This document shows positions 23,293-34,565 of a stretch of DNA of 64,000 nucleotides, in pieces; the first letter of the stretch is position 1; every line of letters starts with the position of its first letter. Source of the DNA: Rhizomucor pusillus (Eukaryota; Mucoromycota; Mucoromycetes; Mucorales; Lichtheimiaceae); assembly GCA_900175165.2 (NCBI GenBank), contig FWWN02000129.1:45112-109111 (forward strand), read 5' to 3'. The notes beneath the pieces were generated by a model. It made no database searches, was not told the DNA's origin, and saw nothing but the letters and a program-made list of their open reading frames with translations. The position numbers and the translations under genes were made by a program.

Positions 23293-25185
23293 ATGCCCCG
23301 GTTTTTGCTCGGAACACATCCACAGCAAAAAAATAAGGACAACAACGACGACGATAAACATTCCAATCGATTGCAGCTAAAAGATACAGTAAAAACTTGG
23401 TGGCGCCGTCTGAGACGGAAAACATCATCGTCATCAGCATCTCCAAAATCAGCAACATCATCATCTTCGCGAGACTGGCGATCCCTCTCTCCGCACGAGC
23501 CTCCTTTGCCTTTTGTCGCTTCATCAAACACCCAACGTGGGATTGCACCGACCCTCGGACGAACCACCTCCAGTCGGCGTTCACGCGCGGCCGGTATCAT
23601 CCCGACCTTTGAAGTAAGTTTGTTTTCAGTTCTCGACGAGAAGGGAAAGGCACGGAGTGGTGGCGAACAATATCATCGTCGGGGGGGGGGAAAGACCTTG
23701 GTGGTGGCGGGCAAATGCATCCTCCAGCTGATCTATTGCAGCATTCCTTTTTGCGTCTTTGTTTATATCTTTTCTACACGTGGCATAAATTGTTCTGCCA
23801 TTTTTCAAACGCCCCCTTATTTCTTTCCTTGTCTTCCACCACCATGTTTACGGGTTACCCTTTCCGAGATCGGGGTTCGGGGCATAGGCTAGTTGTTGTT
23901 ACATAAACATGTGCTGACAAGCTATTTCTTTCTTTTTAATCTCAAAAGGGTGGCATTGCACCACGCTTTCTTTCATCATCGTCTCGGCAGTCGGCGGGTT
24001 CGATTGACGAACGTCAAGCTCGAAACTTATATACCATCTTTGAAGAAGAAAGCGATTTAGCCATGACCGATTCTTCCGTGTCTCGATCGCGTCCTCTTTC
24101 GTGGCAAACTGACGACGGCGGCGTCGGCGAACGCCAAAAGCGATTATCCGCGCACAGCAACCAAACGCAGTTATCGGACGATAACAACTCTGCTGCTTCC
24201 ACCGCTACAACTACCACCACTTCATCATCCGCTATCTCCTATCAACTACCATCTCTGTGGCATAATCAGCAAACTAAACTTGAACCTCAGTTCGACTCAT
24301 CCCTCATTGGTGACGAACACAAGTGCCGCCGGCAGTTTATTGCCATGATTCAGTCTGCACACCGTGCATTGAATCAACAAAAGACCGAGTTACCAAAGCA
24401 AGTCGAATTGCTCTTTGACGCGCAAGATAACGTCCAATTCATCATCTTTAACACGAATGGCAAACAAGAAAAGCATAGATCTAGAGCGTAAGTACTACTT
24501 TGGCAGTTTACGAAGGTCTACGCCTCCTCAATCTCACTGTAAATTACCCTTTACAGAAATGGTCAATACATTCCACCGGAGTGGTCGGTACGCGGTGCTT
24601 TCGATACAAATTTGACAGTTGTTTGGGGATTGGGCATTTCCCTGTATAGAATGCTCGTCGGCAAATACCCCTTCTCGGCGCTAAACGACCGGAAACTGTT
24701 CAAGAAGATGCTCCACGCTGAATTTAGTATCCCTCAGCATTTGTCTGACGGTACGTTAGCTGCTCCGGGAAGTAAGGCTCAGAGAGTCTAAATTACTATA
24801 TTTAGATGTCAAGGATCTACTGAGGAGAATGATTGCCCCTGAACCCGCACGAGCATCTATTGACCTTGTCCTTTTCCACCCTTGGATAAAATCTGTCAAG
24901 AATGAGTACGTGACTCCAAGCCCGAGGCCACAGCCGCCGCCCCCACCACCTGTGCAACTAGTAGACACAGCAGACTCGATTTCTGCCAACAAGGCCTGTT
25001 GCGACGATAAACACATAGTTCGAGCGCTGGCACAAATAGCGTTTCTCATCATTGAAGGCCCATTTCCGCCACCTAAACGCCCGTACAAGGAGTTGGCTCC
25101 AGTGGATCAGCGACCTAGTACAAATGTTTTTGTCCAACAAGACGCTGCCGGAAGAGCAGGTTTCTCTTCTCCTGCTTTTGTATAA
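23293..25185 (+). CDS. pseudokinase with kinase C-lobe only
   Basis: Exons 23293-23613, 23949-24487, 24557-24750 and 24806-25185 encode 477 residues. The first half is Ser/Thr/Arg-rich and disordered. The second half holds a kinase C-lobe: NGQYIPPEW in the place of the APE motif, VVWGLGISLYRMLVGKYPF (subdomains IX-X, with Val for the conserved Asp), LLRRMIAPEPARASID and HPWIKS (subdomain XI). No glycine loop, VAIK lysine or HRD motif was found, and the DFG position seems to read IFN in DNVQFIIFNTNG. It cannot be a working kinase by the usual chemistry. A proline-rich tail (PRPQPPPPPPVQ) follows. A scaffold role is an inference. Confidence 0.7.
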
Positions 25186-25391
25186 TTTCCTATACTCCTC
25201 CTTATATCTTCCATCATTACTAACTTGTTTTCTTCATTACTTTACTCCCTCCCTTCCTCCTTATTATTATCCATTACCGCTTGTATATTTTGCATTTTGC
25301 ATGTAACATTCATCATCCCGTAGACATGGACAGATGTACCATAAACGACCAAGCAATCATTAATTTTATTCTCCATCATCACATCGACGGT

Positions 25392-26869
25392 CTATTTAGC
25401 CAAAAACTGCTTGTGCTCAGGGATCGGGTTGACTAGAGTGTTCTGAGACAAGGCAGCTGCCAAGTTTTGCAAAACGACCAGTTCCATTTTGTGAGTCGTT
25501 TCAGCAGTGTACGTGCCGATGTGCGGCAACAGAACGGCACGAGGATGAGTCAATAGACCAGGATGAACCTCGGGTTCCTATATACAGATAGCTAAGACCA
25601 TTGTTTTCTGTTTCCGAAAACGGTATATATATATTTGTATACCTCTTCAAAGACATCTAATCCGACTGCAAGAAGTTTTCCGGATTCCAGCGCACGCACA
25701 AGTGCACTTTCGCGGATGACTGCTCCGCGCGCAGTGTTCACCAAAATAGCCCCTTTCTTCATCATTGAAAACTGCGGCGTATCCAACAAATGATACGTAG
25801 CTTTGCTCAACGGTACGCTGACAAACAAAATATCAGAGGTCCGGAGTAATGTCTCAAAATCAACGTAGGTAGCATTAAATTGATTTTCAACTACGAGTGG
25901 TATGTAAGCAACATAGATTTCAAACACTTTACAGATCCCTTTACCTTCTGCATCGAGTCGACTGCGGTTGTGGTACTGGATCTTCATATCAAATCCGAGC
26001 ATGCGTTTTGCTACAGCTTTTCCTATACCGCCCATACCGAGAATACCGAGAACTTTGCCTTCGGGGTCGGTTCCCATAGGTACACCGTCTCTAAATCGTC
26101 CTAACAATAGTTTGGGTTAGATGTATTTTGTTTACAGTGTTATTACTTCCACCATTTACCTTGGCGCAAGTTGCGTTCGGCCATGCTTGCATTTCTGCAA
26201 GCATTCAGGATCAACGATACTGCAACATCTGCAGTGGCCTAAATATGTATATTAGTTAAAGCTGTTACAGATCAAGAAGACTGGGTATACTTGCATAATC
26301 CACCGCTCCAGGCGTGTGAGACACATAGATGTTTCTAGCTGCGCATGCATCAACATCAACGTTGTTGTAGCCAGCTGCGCCCCATACAAGGAACTTTACC
26401 CTGCGTGGCATATTCGTTCAAGCGCCTTCTTCTCTTTTGACATTTGTTTTCGTCCATTCTGTGCTTACCCTTTGGGAAGATTGTCAATGAATTCCTTATC
26501 AACTGGACCATAGATCTAAAAAAAGCATCCGCAATTCAACAACTCATGTAAAAAAGAATCCAGCACCAAGTAACGATAGCTTACAGCAGCTGCGTCGCTT
26601 GTCAGAGCAGCGATCGTGACATCCTTGTATCGTCCTTTGCAGTCGTCAAAGAACTCCTGACGTGTCCGGGACTGGACATTTTCGATCTGAAACTTTTGCG
26701 AGAGTTCCTTAAGTTCCTCCGTAGCAAACTCGAGGGCACCTATCATCAACGCGCGTGGACTAGTGGTCATATTAGGATGCAGAATACCGGTGAGAAATGA
26801 AAGACAAAAGGGAATGGTATGCGAAACTGCTTTTAAAATGGCGGGACAAGACTGCGCGCGGGAAAACAT
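25392..26869 (-). CDS. D-2-hydroxyacid dehydrogenase (glyoxylate/hydroxypyruvate reductase type)
   Basis: This is an NAD(P)H-dependent reductase of 2-oxoacids. Exons are 26585-26869, 26469-26515, 26295-26400, 26160-26238, 25945-26100, 25643-25890 and 25392-25577; 368 residues. Motifs are AAGYNNVDVDACAARNI, VDYATADVAVSLIL, the Rossmann GILGMGGIGKAVAKR, NTARGAVI (catalytic Arg), GLDVFEEEPEVHPGL and LLPHIGTYTAET (catalytic His). The first ATG gives a 33-residue leader that could target mitochondria; a start at 26770 (MTTSPRAL) gives the usual cytosolic form. The third intron has a GC donor (TAT|GCAAGT at 26294), required to keep VDY-ATADV in frame. Confidence 0.9.
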
Positions 26870-27918
26870 TTTCGGTCAAATAAAGGTTCAATCTAGTATC
26901 ATTATGGACAGGTTACCTTGATGCGTACCTTTTCGTCAAGGCTTCTTCGAGGTATGTACTCCCGGATCTTGCCATACACTTTAACTTCTGAACTTCATCA
27001 ATTTTGCTATTCCTTTTTGCCTTCCCCTTTTGCTCTGTCTGTTCATGAAAATCAAGCCAGATTCGCGGGAGGTTGGTGACCTTAAAATTCCCGACAAGGT
27101 TCTGGTCTTGATCCGGTGTGCTTCCCAGCATAACCAACTTCTCATTCTGTCATTCGCATTTGAACAGCTGAAACTTGTAAGGAAGAAAGTTTGCAATCTA
27201 TTATAACCTTTCCATAGCAACCGAATCCAGCATATTGAACTATCCCTTTAGGCTGCTTTGTAGAAATATGCACAGAAGATGTTTGACAACTGTCTCGGTG
27301 AATAGATCAACTTGCTTGGGAGCCGATAAGTATTTTCCAAAACTATGCCTAATTTTGTTATCAGGAAGATCAAGCTCATGACGAATACGTCGAAAAAATA
27401 CAGGATTGTATGCTCATTCTACAATACCCCTCGTTTTACAGTAGATCTATGATATGATGATGCTGAAGGTACGAAATCTCCATCACCCACCGAGATAGTA
27501 TATTTAGACGTGAGTTCTGAAAGGTCTGTTCTGATGATAACTTTCAATTCCTTCAAAAACAAGTGTTTGTTTGGATATATGTAGCATATCGATCGATACT
27601 TTGGTGGTTGCCATGAAGATAAGGATGTACATATTCCAACTTCAAAGCTTGACTAGGCAGGAGTGAAAGCTTTGGATATATCATTTCCCTGTAATTTGAT
27701 CCTGTACCTCTAGCGTCTATCGCGTGTTGAGAAGCATTCGGGGAACACTGTTCATTGCTGCAAAAGAGCAGTAAAACTCAGTAATACAATCAACCGATAT
27801 GACGAGGATTCAGGCAGGGACGTCGGGGGTCCAAAGCAGGCCTAAATTTCGGGCTCTCGCTTCAAACGCTATACTCCTTTGTCCTTTGACACTTCTTGGC
27901 CCATAAACCTCATTCGTC
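26870..27918. other. intergenic stretch with an unassigned open frame
   Basis: This lies between two divergently transcribed genes. On the minus strand 26913-27137 stays open and reads like protein (NFKVTNLPRIWLDFHEQTEQ), with a possible splice acceptor before it, but no family is recognised and no partner exons are found. The rest shows nothing. Confidence 0.35.
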
Positions 27919-30900
27919 ATGGCGTCAGGTTCGCTCTTCCGTTCGGAAGAGATGTCACTTGTCCAACTGTACATACCCGCCGAGGTAGCGCAGCCTTGCG
28001 TTGCCGAGTTGGGTGAGGTTGGCAAGATCCAGTTTAGAGATGTAAGGTTCTGCGCATTGAAGCATTTGAAACCTTGACCCCACTCAACCCGGTACAATTG
28101 CACAGCTCAATCCAGAAGTCAATGCTTTCCAAAGAGCATTCGTGTCCGAGATTCGACGTTTGGATGAAATGGAACGTTGCTGCCGTATGTATATATTTAC
28201 GAGTCTGCGTAAATTCTGAAACACTAGGAGCCCTGACGGCGTTTTAGGCTTCTTTCAGACACAAATTGAAAAGGCTGAAATTCCTATACGCCCGCTCACC
28301 GCAGCTGCCTACAGCTCCCGCGCACGCTCGGCCCAGGAGATCGATGACCTCGAGGAAAAGCTAAAGGAACACGAAACACGTATCCTTCAAATGAACAGCT
28401 CTTACGAGCGCCTGCAGCGTCGTTACTTGCAGCTCACCGAACTCAGACATGTCTTGCGCGAATCTGCAGCTTTCTTTGAGCAGGTACGGTGACAGTTTCG
28501 ATGATGGCAACTTGTCATTCCTAAACCGAGTGTTAGGCTGAATCGAGACAGGATACGATACGAACCTCAATTGACGAAGCGGACGCGTCAGCTCCACTTT
28601 TGGAACATGATGTTGAGCAGCAGGCATATCAAGACACGAACCGCGTTAGTCTCGGTTATGTGACTGGTGTCATCTCCCGTTCTCGCATGCAGACATTCGA
28701 GCGTGTCTTGTGGCGCTCTCTTCGAGGCAACTTGTACATGAACTCGGCAGAGATTGATGAACCTATCGTTGATCCAGATTCCGACGAAGTTGTCGATAAG
28801 AATGTGTTTGCAATCTTTGCTCACGGTCGAGAAATCATCAATAAGATTAGAAAGATTTCTGAGAGCTTGGGTGCTACCTTGTACACCGTCGACAATTCCG
28901 CAGACAAGCGTCGCGATGTGCTGTTGGAAGTTACCGGTCAGATCGAAGATTTGAACAATGTACGATGATAACTATCAATGTTTGCACTAGACAATCCATT
29001 CTCACAATTTCTTTTTCTTAGGTTCTTTCTACCACCACCCAAACTCGTCGTGCCGAGTTGTTGAAGATTGCCGAGAACCTTACTTCATGGACCACAATAG
29101 TTCGCAAGGAGAAGGCCATCTATCATACCATGAACCTCTTCAACTACGATGTCAACCGCAAGTGCTTGATAGCTGAAGGCTGGTGCCCTACAGACGATAT
29201 ACCTATTGTTCAACATGCGTTGAAAAATGCTACAGTAAGTTGTGAATTATCGCAGCCATTGAATTCCATCCGCGAACTAACGATGTGCTCTGTGAATAGG
29301 AATCTTCTGGCACAAACTTGCCTTCAATTTTGACAAAACTCTCTACAAAGAAAACACCTCCTACGTACCATCGTACCAACAAGTTTACCTCTGGCTTCCA
29401 GGGTCTCATTGATTCCTATGGTATGGCGCGTTATCGTGAAGTCAATCCTGGCCTCTTTACCGTTGTCAGTTTCCCCTTCCTTTTCGCTATCATGTTCGGC
29501 GATATCGGTCACGGTTTCCTCATGTTCCTCTTTGCACTGTACCTCGTTTTGAATGAGAAGAAACTGTCGCAGAACAAGGGAGAGGTACGTGTAAATGCGT
29601 TCACGAGGGGAAGAGCGAGAATATTAGCAGTACTGACGTGCGGTTAAGATCTTTAGTATGTTCTTCAGCGGCCGTTACATGATGCTCATGATGGGTCTCT
29701 TCTCCATATTCACGGGTGCCATGTACAATGATATGTTCTCCTTATCCTTGCATGTCTTCAAGAGCGGTTTCAATTGGCCCACAAATTATAGCTCTAATGA
29801 TACCGTTGAGGCCATTCCCAATGGCCACGTTTACCCATTCGGTCTCGACCCTGTAAGTCGATTGATACATCCATCATGCAGGATATATACTCACTAGGCT
29901 CCATAGGCTTGGCACGGCTCAGAGAACTTCCTTCTGTTTACCAACTCTTACAAGATGAAGCAAGCCATCATTATTGGTGTGATTCATGTAAGACTACTAC
30001 TGAATCATATTTTCTGAAAATTTCGCTAACTGGATCCCGTTTTAGATGTCGTTTGCCATTATCCTCAACATTTTCAACCATGTCTACTATGGCAAGAAGA
30101 TGTTTGTCTGGTTGGAGACATTGCCTCAGGTCCTCTTCATGGAATGTATCTTTGGCTATCTCGTTTTTTGTATCCTTTACAAGTGGTCTATCGATTGGTG
30201 GGCTCTGGATGAGAATGGCAACCATATTTACAATGCGCCTCCCAACCTGCTGAACATGCTTATTTTCATGTTCCTTTCTCCGGGCACAGTCAATCCTGAA
30301 GAACAGCTCTTCCCTGGACAGGCAAGTACGCTAACCTATATTTACTTGTTGATTTGATGTTACTAACTTCCAATTTAGGGTCCTTTGCAAGCGTTCTTGT
30401 TAGCAGTTGCCATCATTGCTGTGCCATGGATGTGGTTGGCAAAGCCTTACTACCTCAAGGCGCAAGCCAGCAAGCATCACTATGAATCAATTGCTGGTGA
30501 TGAGAATGTAGCCCACGATGAAGAACATAACGGCCACGCCAGAAGTTCTGAGGCTGTAGATGACGATGAAGACGGTGAAGAAGAGGTATATACTAGTGGT
30601 TTAATCACTTAAATGGATCACTTACTCGATGATTTGCTTATAGTTTGACTTCGGTGAAGTAATGATCCATCAGACAATCCATACCATCGAATTCTGTCTC
30701 AGCTGTATCTCCAACACTGCCTCCTACCTCCGTTTGTGGGCCTTGTCACTCGCCCATGCTCGTAAGTAACCTATTTGATAGTGTGGAAACTTTGCACTAA
30801 ATTTACAACAAATTAGAATTGTCAAGCGTGCTCTGGGATATGACAATTAAACTTTGGTTCTCATTCACTGGACCGATCCTCGTCATTGGCCTTTTTATTG

Positions 30901-31143
30901 GATTCGCAATGTGGTTCTCTTTGACTATTTTCATCCTGCTCGGTATGGAAGGTCTATCTGCCTTCTTGCACGCCTTGCGTCTTCACTGGTACGTCAGCTT
31001 CCGCATTGGCTTTTAAAATATAAGATATGTCTTCTAACACAGCTACATCTTTCAGGGTCGAATTCGATGACAAGTTCTACAACGGTGATGGTTACAAATT
31101 TGAACCATTTACCTTTGCTACTGTCTTGGAAGACTCAGAGTAA
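27919..31143 (+). CDS. VPH1: V-type H+-ATPase subunit a
   Basis: This is the membrane stator and proton-channel subunit of the vacuolar ATPase, 834 residues (Vph1 has 840). Thirteen exons: 27919-28041, 28106-28184, 28248-28483, 28537-28959, 29022-29234, 29300-29584, 29649-29852, 29907-29987, 30046-30321, 30379-30585, 30644-30761, 30817-30988 and 31056-31143. The N-terminal half is the cytosolic arm ([23 protein letters not shown] at the membrane entry); the C-terminal half has eight predicted helices. [16 protein letters not shown] holds the Arg essential for proton transport. The intron at 30322 starts with GC (CAG|GCAAGT), needed for PGQ-GPLQAF. Vph1 versus Stv1 type cannot be settled. Confidence 0.95.
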
Positions 31144-31233
31144 ATAAAGAACTGCGCTATATTATCTCTCTTCTTTCTCCACCCGAAGATAAGAAGAAAA
31201 TAAAACAAAATATGAAAAGAGAAGGACTGTGTA

Positions 31234-34105
31234 TTACCACAGCTTGCATTTATCAGATGGGTTCATATTGCTATTCAAAGGGCACGAGAAAGCAGTCGCA
31301 AATGCTTCAGAGTTCATCAAAGGACCATTCACTCGCCATTTATCTGGAGCATGCGTGCTTGTACGCAGCTGTTACGAAACCAGAGTGAGCCCTCTCTGTC
31401 TGCTGTCAAACTTCTTTAAGGCCCTTACCTCGTCCAATGTGCGTTCCGCGGTAGCTTTGCTGCAATGCATGCGAGCATAACTTAGGAAGAATAGCTGCTC
31501 CGGTGTCCATCGATCCAAACCAGGCAAAAGCTTGTTGCGATCCTTGCGCGGCTGTTGCGCTTTCCATGCAGCGTATGCAAGGCTGAGTCCTCCATTGTCT
31601 GCAATGTTACCATCCAGTGTCCGCTTCCCATCAACAAAAATCTCCTCTCCGTCAGCAGCAGTGCGTACAGAAAAGTTGGAGTATTGTTCACGGAAACACT
31701 GCGTCTTGTTTTCAAATATTTCTGCCGCTTCCTCATTCCACCACTGCCCGAATTCGCCGTTGCTGTTGTAGAGATAGCCTGATGTATCGTAGCCGTGCAC
31801 AAACTCGTGAGCGACCTTGGTACCCAGTGAAGCGTAATTTACATAATCCGAGACGTCAAGAACCAGGAATGGATCTTGCATCACTGCGATGGGCAGCGTG
31901 AGCTATATGCATAGATAGTACTAGTTAGATCGATCGATTTTCAGTGGCAAATGTTGTTGGGTGGTCGAGTTCACCTGGTTCTTTTGCTTGCTGTATGAAA
32001 CAAACGGTTGCTGAGGAGCAGTGCCTTGCCAAGTATTCTTGTCGATACCTCCTTTCAGCTGAGACCAGGTATTCTTGACCCGCAGAGCGTGGGCTGTCAG
32101 CATTCCTTGGAAGAAATCTTCTTGCGATACAACTACATCGCTGTAATACTCTGCAACGTCGATAGCTGATTTTATATTCGGATGGCTTTTAGGGTATCCA
32201 ATCTGTCTACCGAGCTTCAATGCCTATTCACAGTGAGAGAGTAAAAGTTTTGTTTGAGTTCCTTGTATTTACTACTAAGATGTTATTGATGCGCGTACCT
32301 TTTGTCGGACAGCCTTTTGGGCTTCTGAATCTACTAGCCAGGTATAGTCCTTCTTGACGTTGCGAATGAATGCATCAGTGATATCTATGGTAATGTGCTC
32401 AGCCAAAAGCATTGCGTCGATATCAGATTCAGCCAAGACATAGTAGCGTCCTAAAAGAAAAGGAAACGATTCATCCACGTGTCTAAAGCATATCTGGGAG
32501 CGGGTCGGCTGTATGTAAGCATCTGTTCCTGAAAGCTTGGCATCCAGTTTTTGTCGAGGAGCAATAAACATTTGACTTAGGGTATCCAAATATTTCCAGA
32601 TCGTGCGCCAAATGAGGTATAACTGCAGCGTCCTTTTGTTGGATCGCTCCAAAACTTGCTGCGACAGGTCAGTGACGAACTTTGGGTGAGCTACGAGGAC
32701 GTCGCTTGGTTTGGGTGCGCCTTCCGGGAGCAAGTGTCTCATGACAATTTGCCAGTTGATATTTGACGCCGATTCCTGGAGTTCATCCATTGTCCAGCGT
32801 TCCATCTTGAGCGCCAGGAAGGATTGTCTCGCGAGCTGCTTTTCAAACTGAACAATACGTCGAGCTGTGGCAACAGCGCTCCATGACTTCCACCCAAACT
32901 CGTTCTTCTCGTCGCTATTGAAGACCAACGTCAGGATCTCGGTAACAACTTGGGTGTAGGTCCTAAATATTTCGTCATCGTCGTAGTACTGCACAGGCAT
33001 ACTCAAGTCACCAGTACTGACAAAGATATTTGAAGTCTGCGGCGCGTTCGGATCAGGTCGCACGGATAGCGTGAAGAGAGGCCAGATATCGTACTGGCCC
33101 AAGTATCCCGTCGCCAAACTCAGTCCTTCAATAAACGAAACATCCATTGTCTCAACACTGTTGCCATCGTAGTAGTAGTGCAGCGGCAGATATTCTCGGA
33201 TAGTTCGAAACATGTCATACAATGGTGTCACTCCCAATCGCACCTTAGCATCTTCGTCCATGCATGACTGATAGAACGTCTGTAACTTTGTCAACATTTG
33301 CTTGTCCAGGATTTGGTCCGGTGGAGGCAACAATTCTTGTTGCATTCGTTTGCTGTTGGATATTACGTTCTCGTATGGCTCGGTTAGAATTCGCAGGATC
33401 TGCTGCTTGACCTTGTTCTTTGCATCAAGCTCCACGCTCGTCTTTGCCATATTTTCAGGCAACAAAGTGCGATCCATCCAATGGCCGCCTTCCCATGCCC
33501 ACGTTAACATTTGAACAGCTTTGCCAAAGACCTATCTCCACTTACATGCATATTCATAAAAATCGTCGCATGGATCCGATTCCACATTGACGTCCTGCAT
33601 AAACGATTTTCAGTGTCTTGTGTATTCTTGTCAATCTGCTGTTATTTCTACCTGCAGAACACGAGCTGCTGTTAGGATGCAGTCTGGCTGCAAGCAGTAG
33701 AGCTACGGGTAAGCAAGCTGTTAGTCATTTTTCTCTGCCCAGATAAGAACATGGATGGGAAGCGCGTTATACCTTTTCAGGAGGTGTCGGCGTATGTGTG
33801 GGCGTTGCCGTTGGTAACGGGATGGTCGGGGGAGGCTGGTGCCACCTGTCCTGGAAACTGCTTCGAGCATACAAGCCAATGAAGACGCAGAGGAGGATTA
33901 GCAGCGTCGAGCTCACGAAAAACATGAGCTTCTCGAGGGACGTGAATTGGCCTGGCTGAAGGTACAGCGGGTAGCGGTACACACCGCTGCCGTAGTCTGT
34001 TACTGACGCGGCACGGCCGCCGGTGCTCTCTACAGACTGGTTCTCTGCATCGCCGATTCTGTCGCGTGAAAGTAAGGGTGCGCTGGATCCATCGGTCTGC
34101 CCCAT
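31234..34105 (-). CDS. M13 (neprilysin/ECE-like) metallopeptidase, probably degenerate
   Basis: This is a type II membrane protein of the M13 zinc peptidase family, 826 residues. Exons: 33773-34105, 33652-33702, 33546-33594, 32299-33488, 31975-32223, 31429-31902 and 31234-31368. The N-terminal cytosolic part is followed by one helix (LMFFVSSTLLILLCVFIGLY), a Pro/Thr stalk and the ectodomain, beginning SDPCDDFYEYAC. HEFVH is intact, as are the closing Arg (WRVNGPL) and C-terminal CKLW. But the second zinc site, ENIAD in the family, reads GNIAD (DGNIADNGG), so the Glu ligand is lost, and the substrate-binding NAxY motif before LPIAVMQDPF is not present. Lumenal or extracellular location follows from topology. 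Confidence 0.9.
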
Positions 34106-34565
34106 TGACCTGGAGAGAGGAAGGGAAACGAGGGGTGACGTCCAGGAGCAGCATTTTGTATCACGATTGTGTTCCCAATGTGGCGATCTCTTCAAAACGC
34201 CAAATCCTACATTTTCCTCAGAATTAAACGCTACATTTACTAAACGAAAAGAAAAAACGAATGGATCCACGTTGCTGCTTTTATTCGTTGTTTGTTCTAT
34301 TTATCAGGAAACAACAATTGGCGGGCGGCCTGAGCGTCATGCATGACCAGCGTTGGACAATGCATAACATATGCAAGCTGCTTATTCTTTAGACAACTAG
34401 TTAAAAAAGCTGGTTCGCGCAAGAGAGAAAGTTTCCATAAGGAATGAAGAGGCGGAGATGAAACGATGCCCAAGGGTGTTTCCACAACGAGCAAAAAGTT
34501 GCCACTTTAAGAAAAATACTCAATTGTTTTCTTGAACACAAAAGGGCAATGACAAGAGGACGAAA
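34106..34565. promoter_or_regulatory. shared divergent promoter, M13 peptidase / SPX-RING gene
   Basis: This is a 460-bp gap between two divergent starts. The peptidase frame stays open upstream to 34270 with another in-frame ATG, so its true start could be further out. No specific sites were identified. Confidence 0.4.

Noticed and set aside
26913..27137. Minus-strand frame with a protein-like composition upstream of the D-2-hydroxyacid dehydrogenase
   Set aside because: A vague ubiquitin-like impression was not backed by motifs, and no flanking exons could be joined in phase.
30644..30761. Apparent frameshift in the V-ATPase a subunit near [12 protein letters not shown]
   Set aside because: A recount of the bases showed the frame intact; the conserved arginine segment reads through normally.
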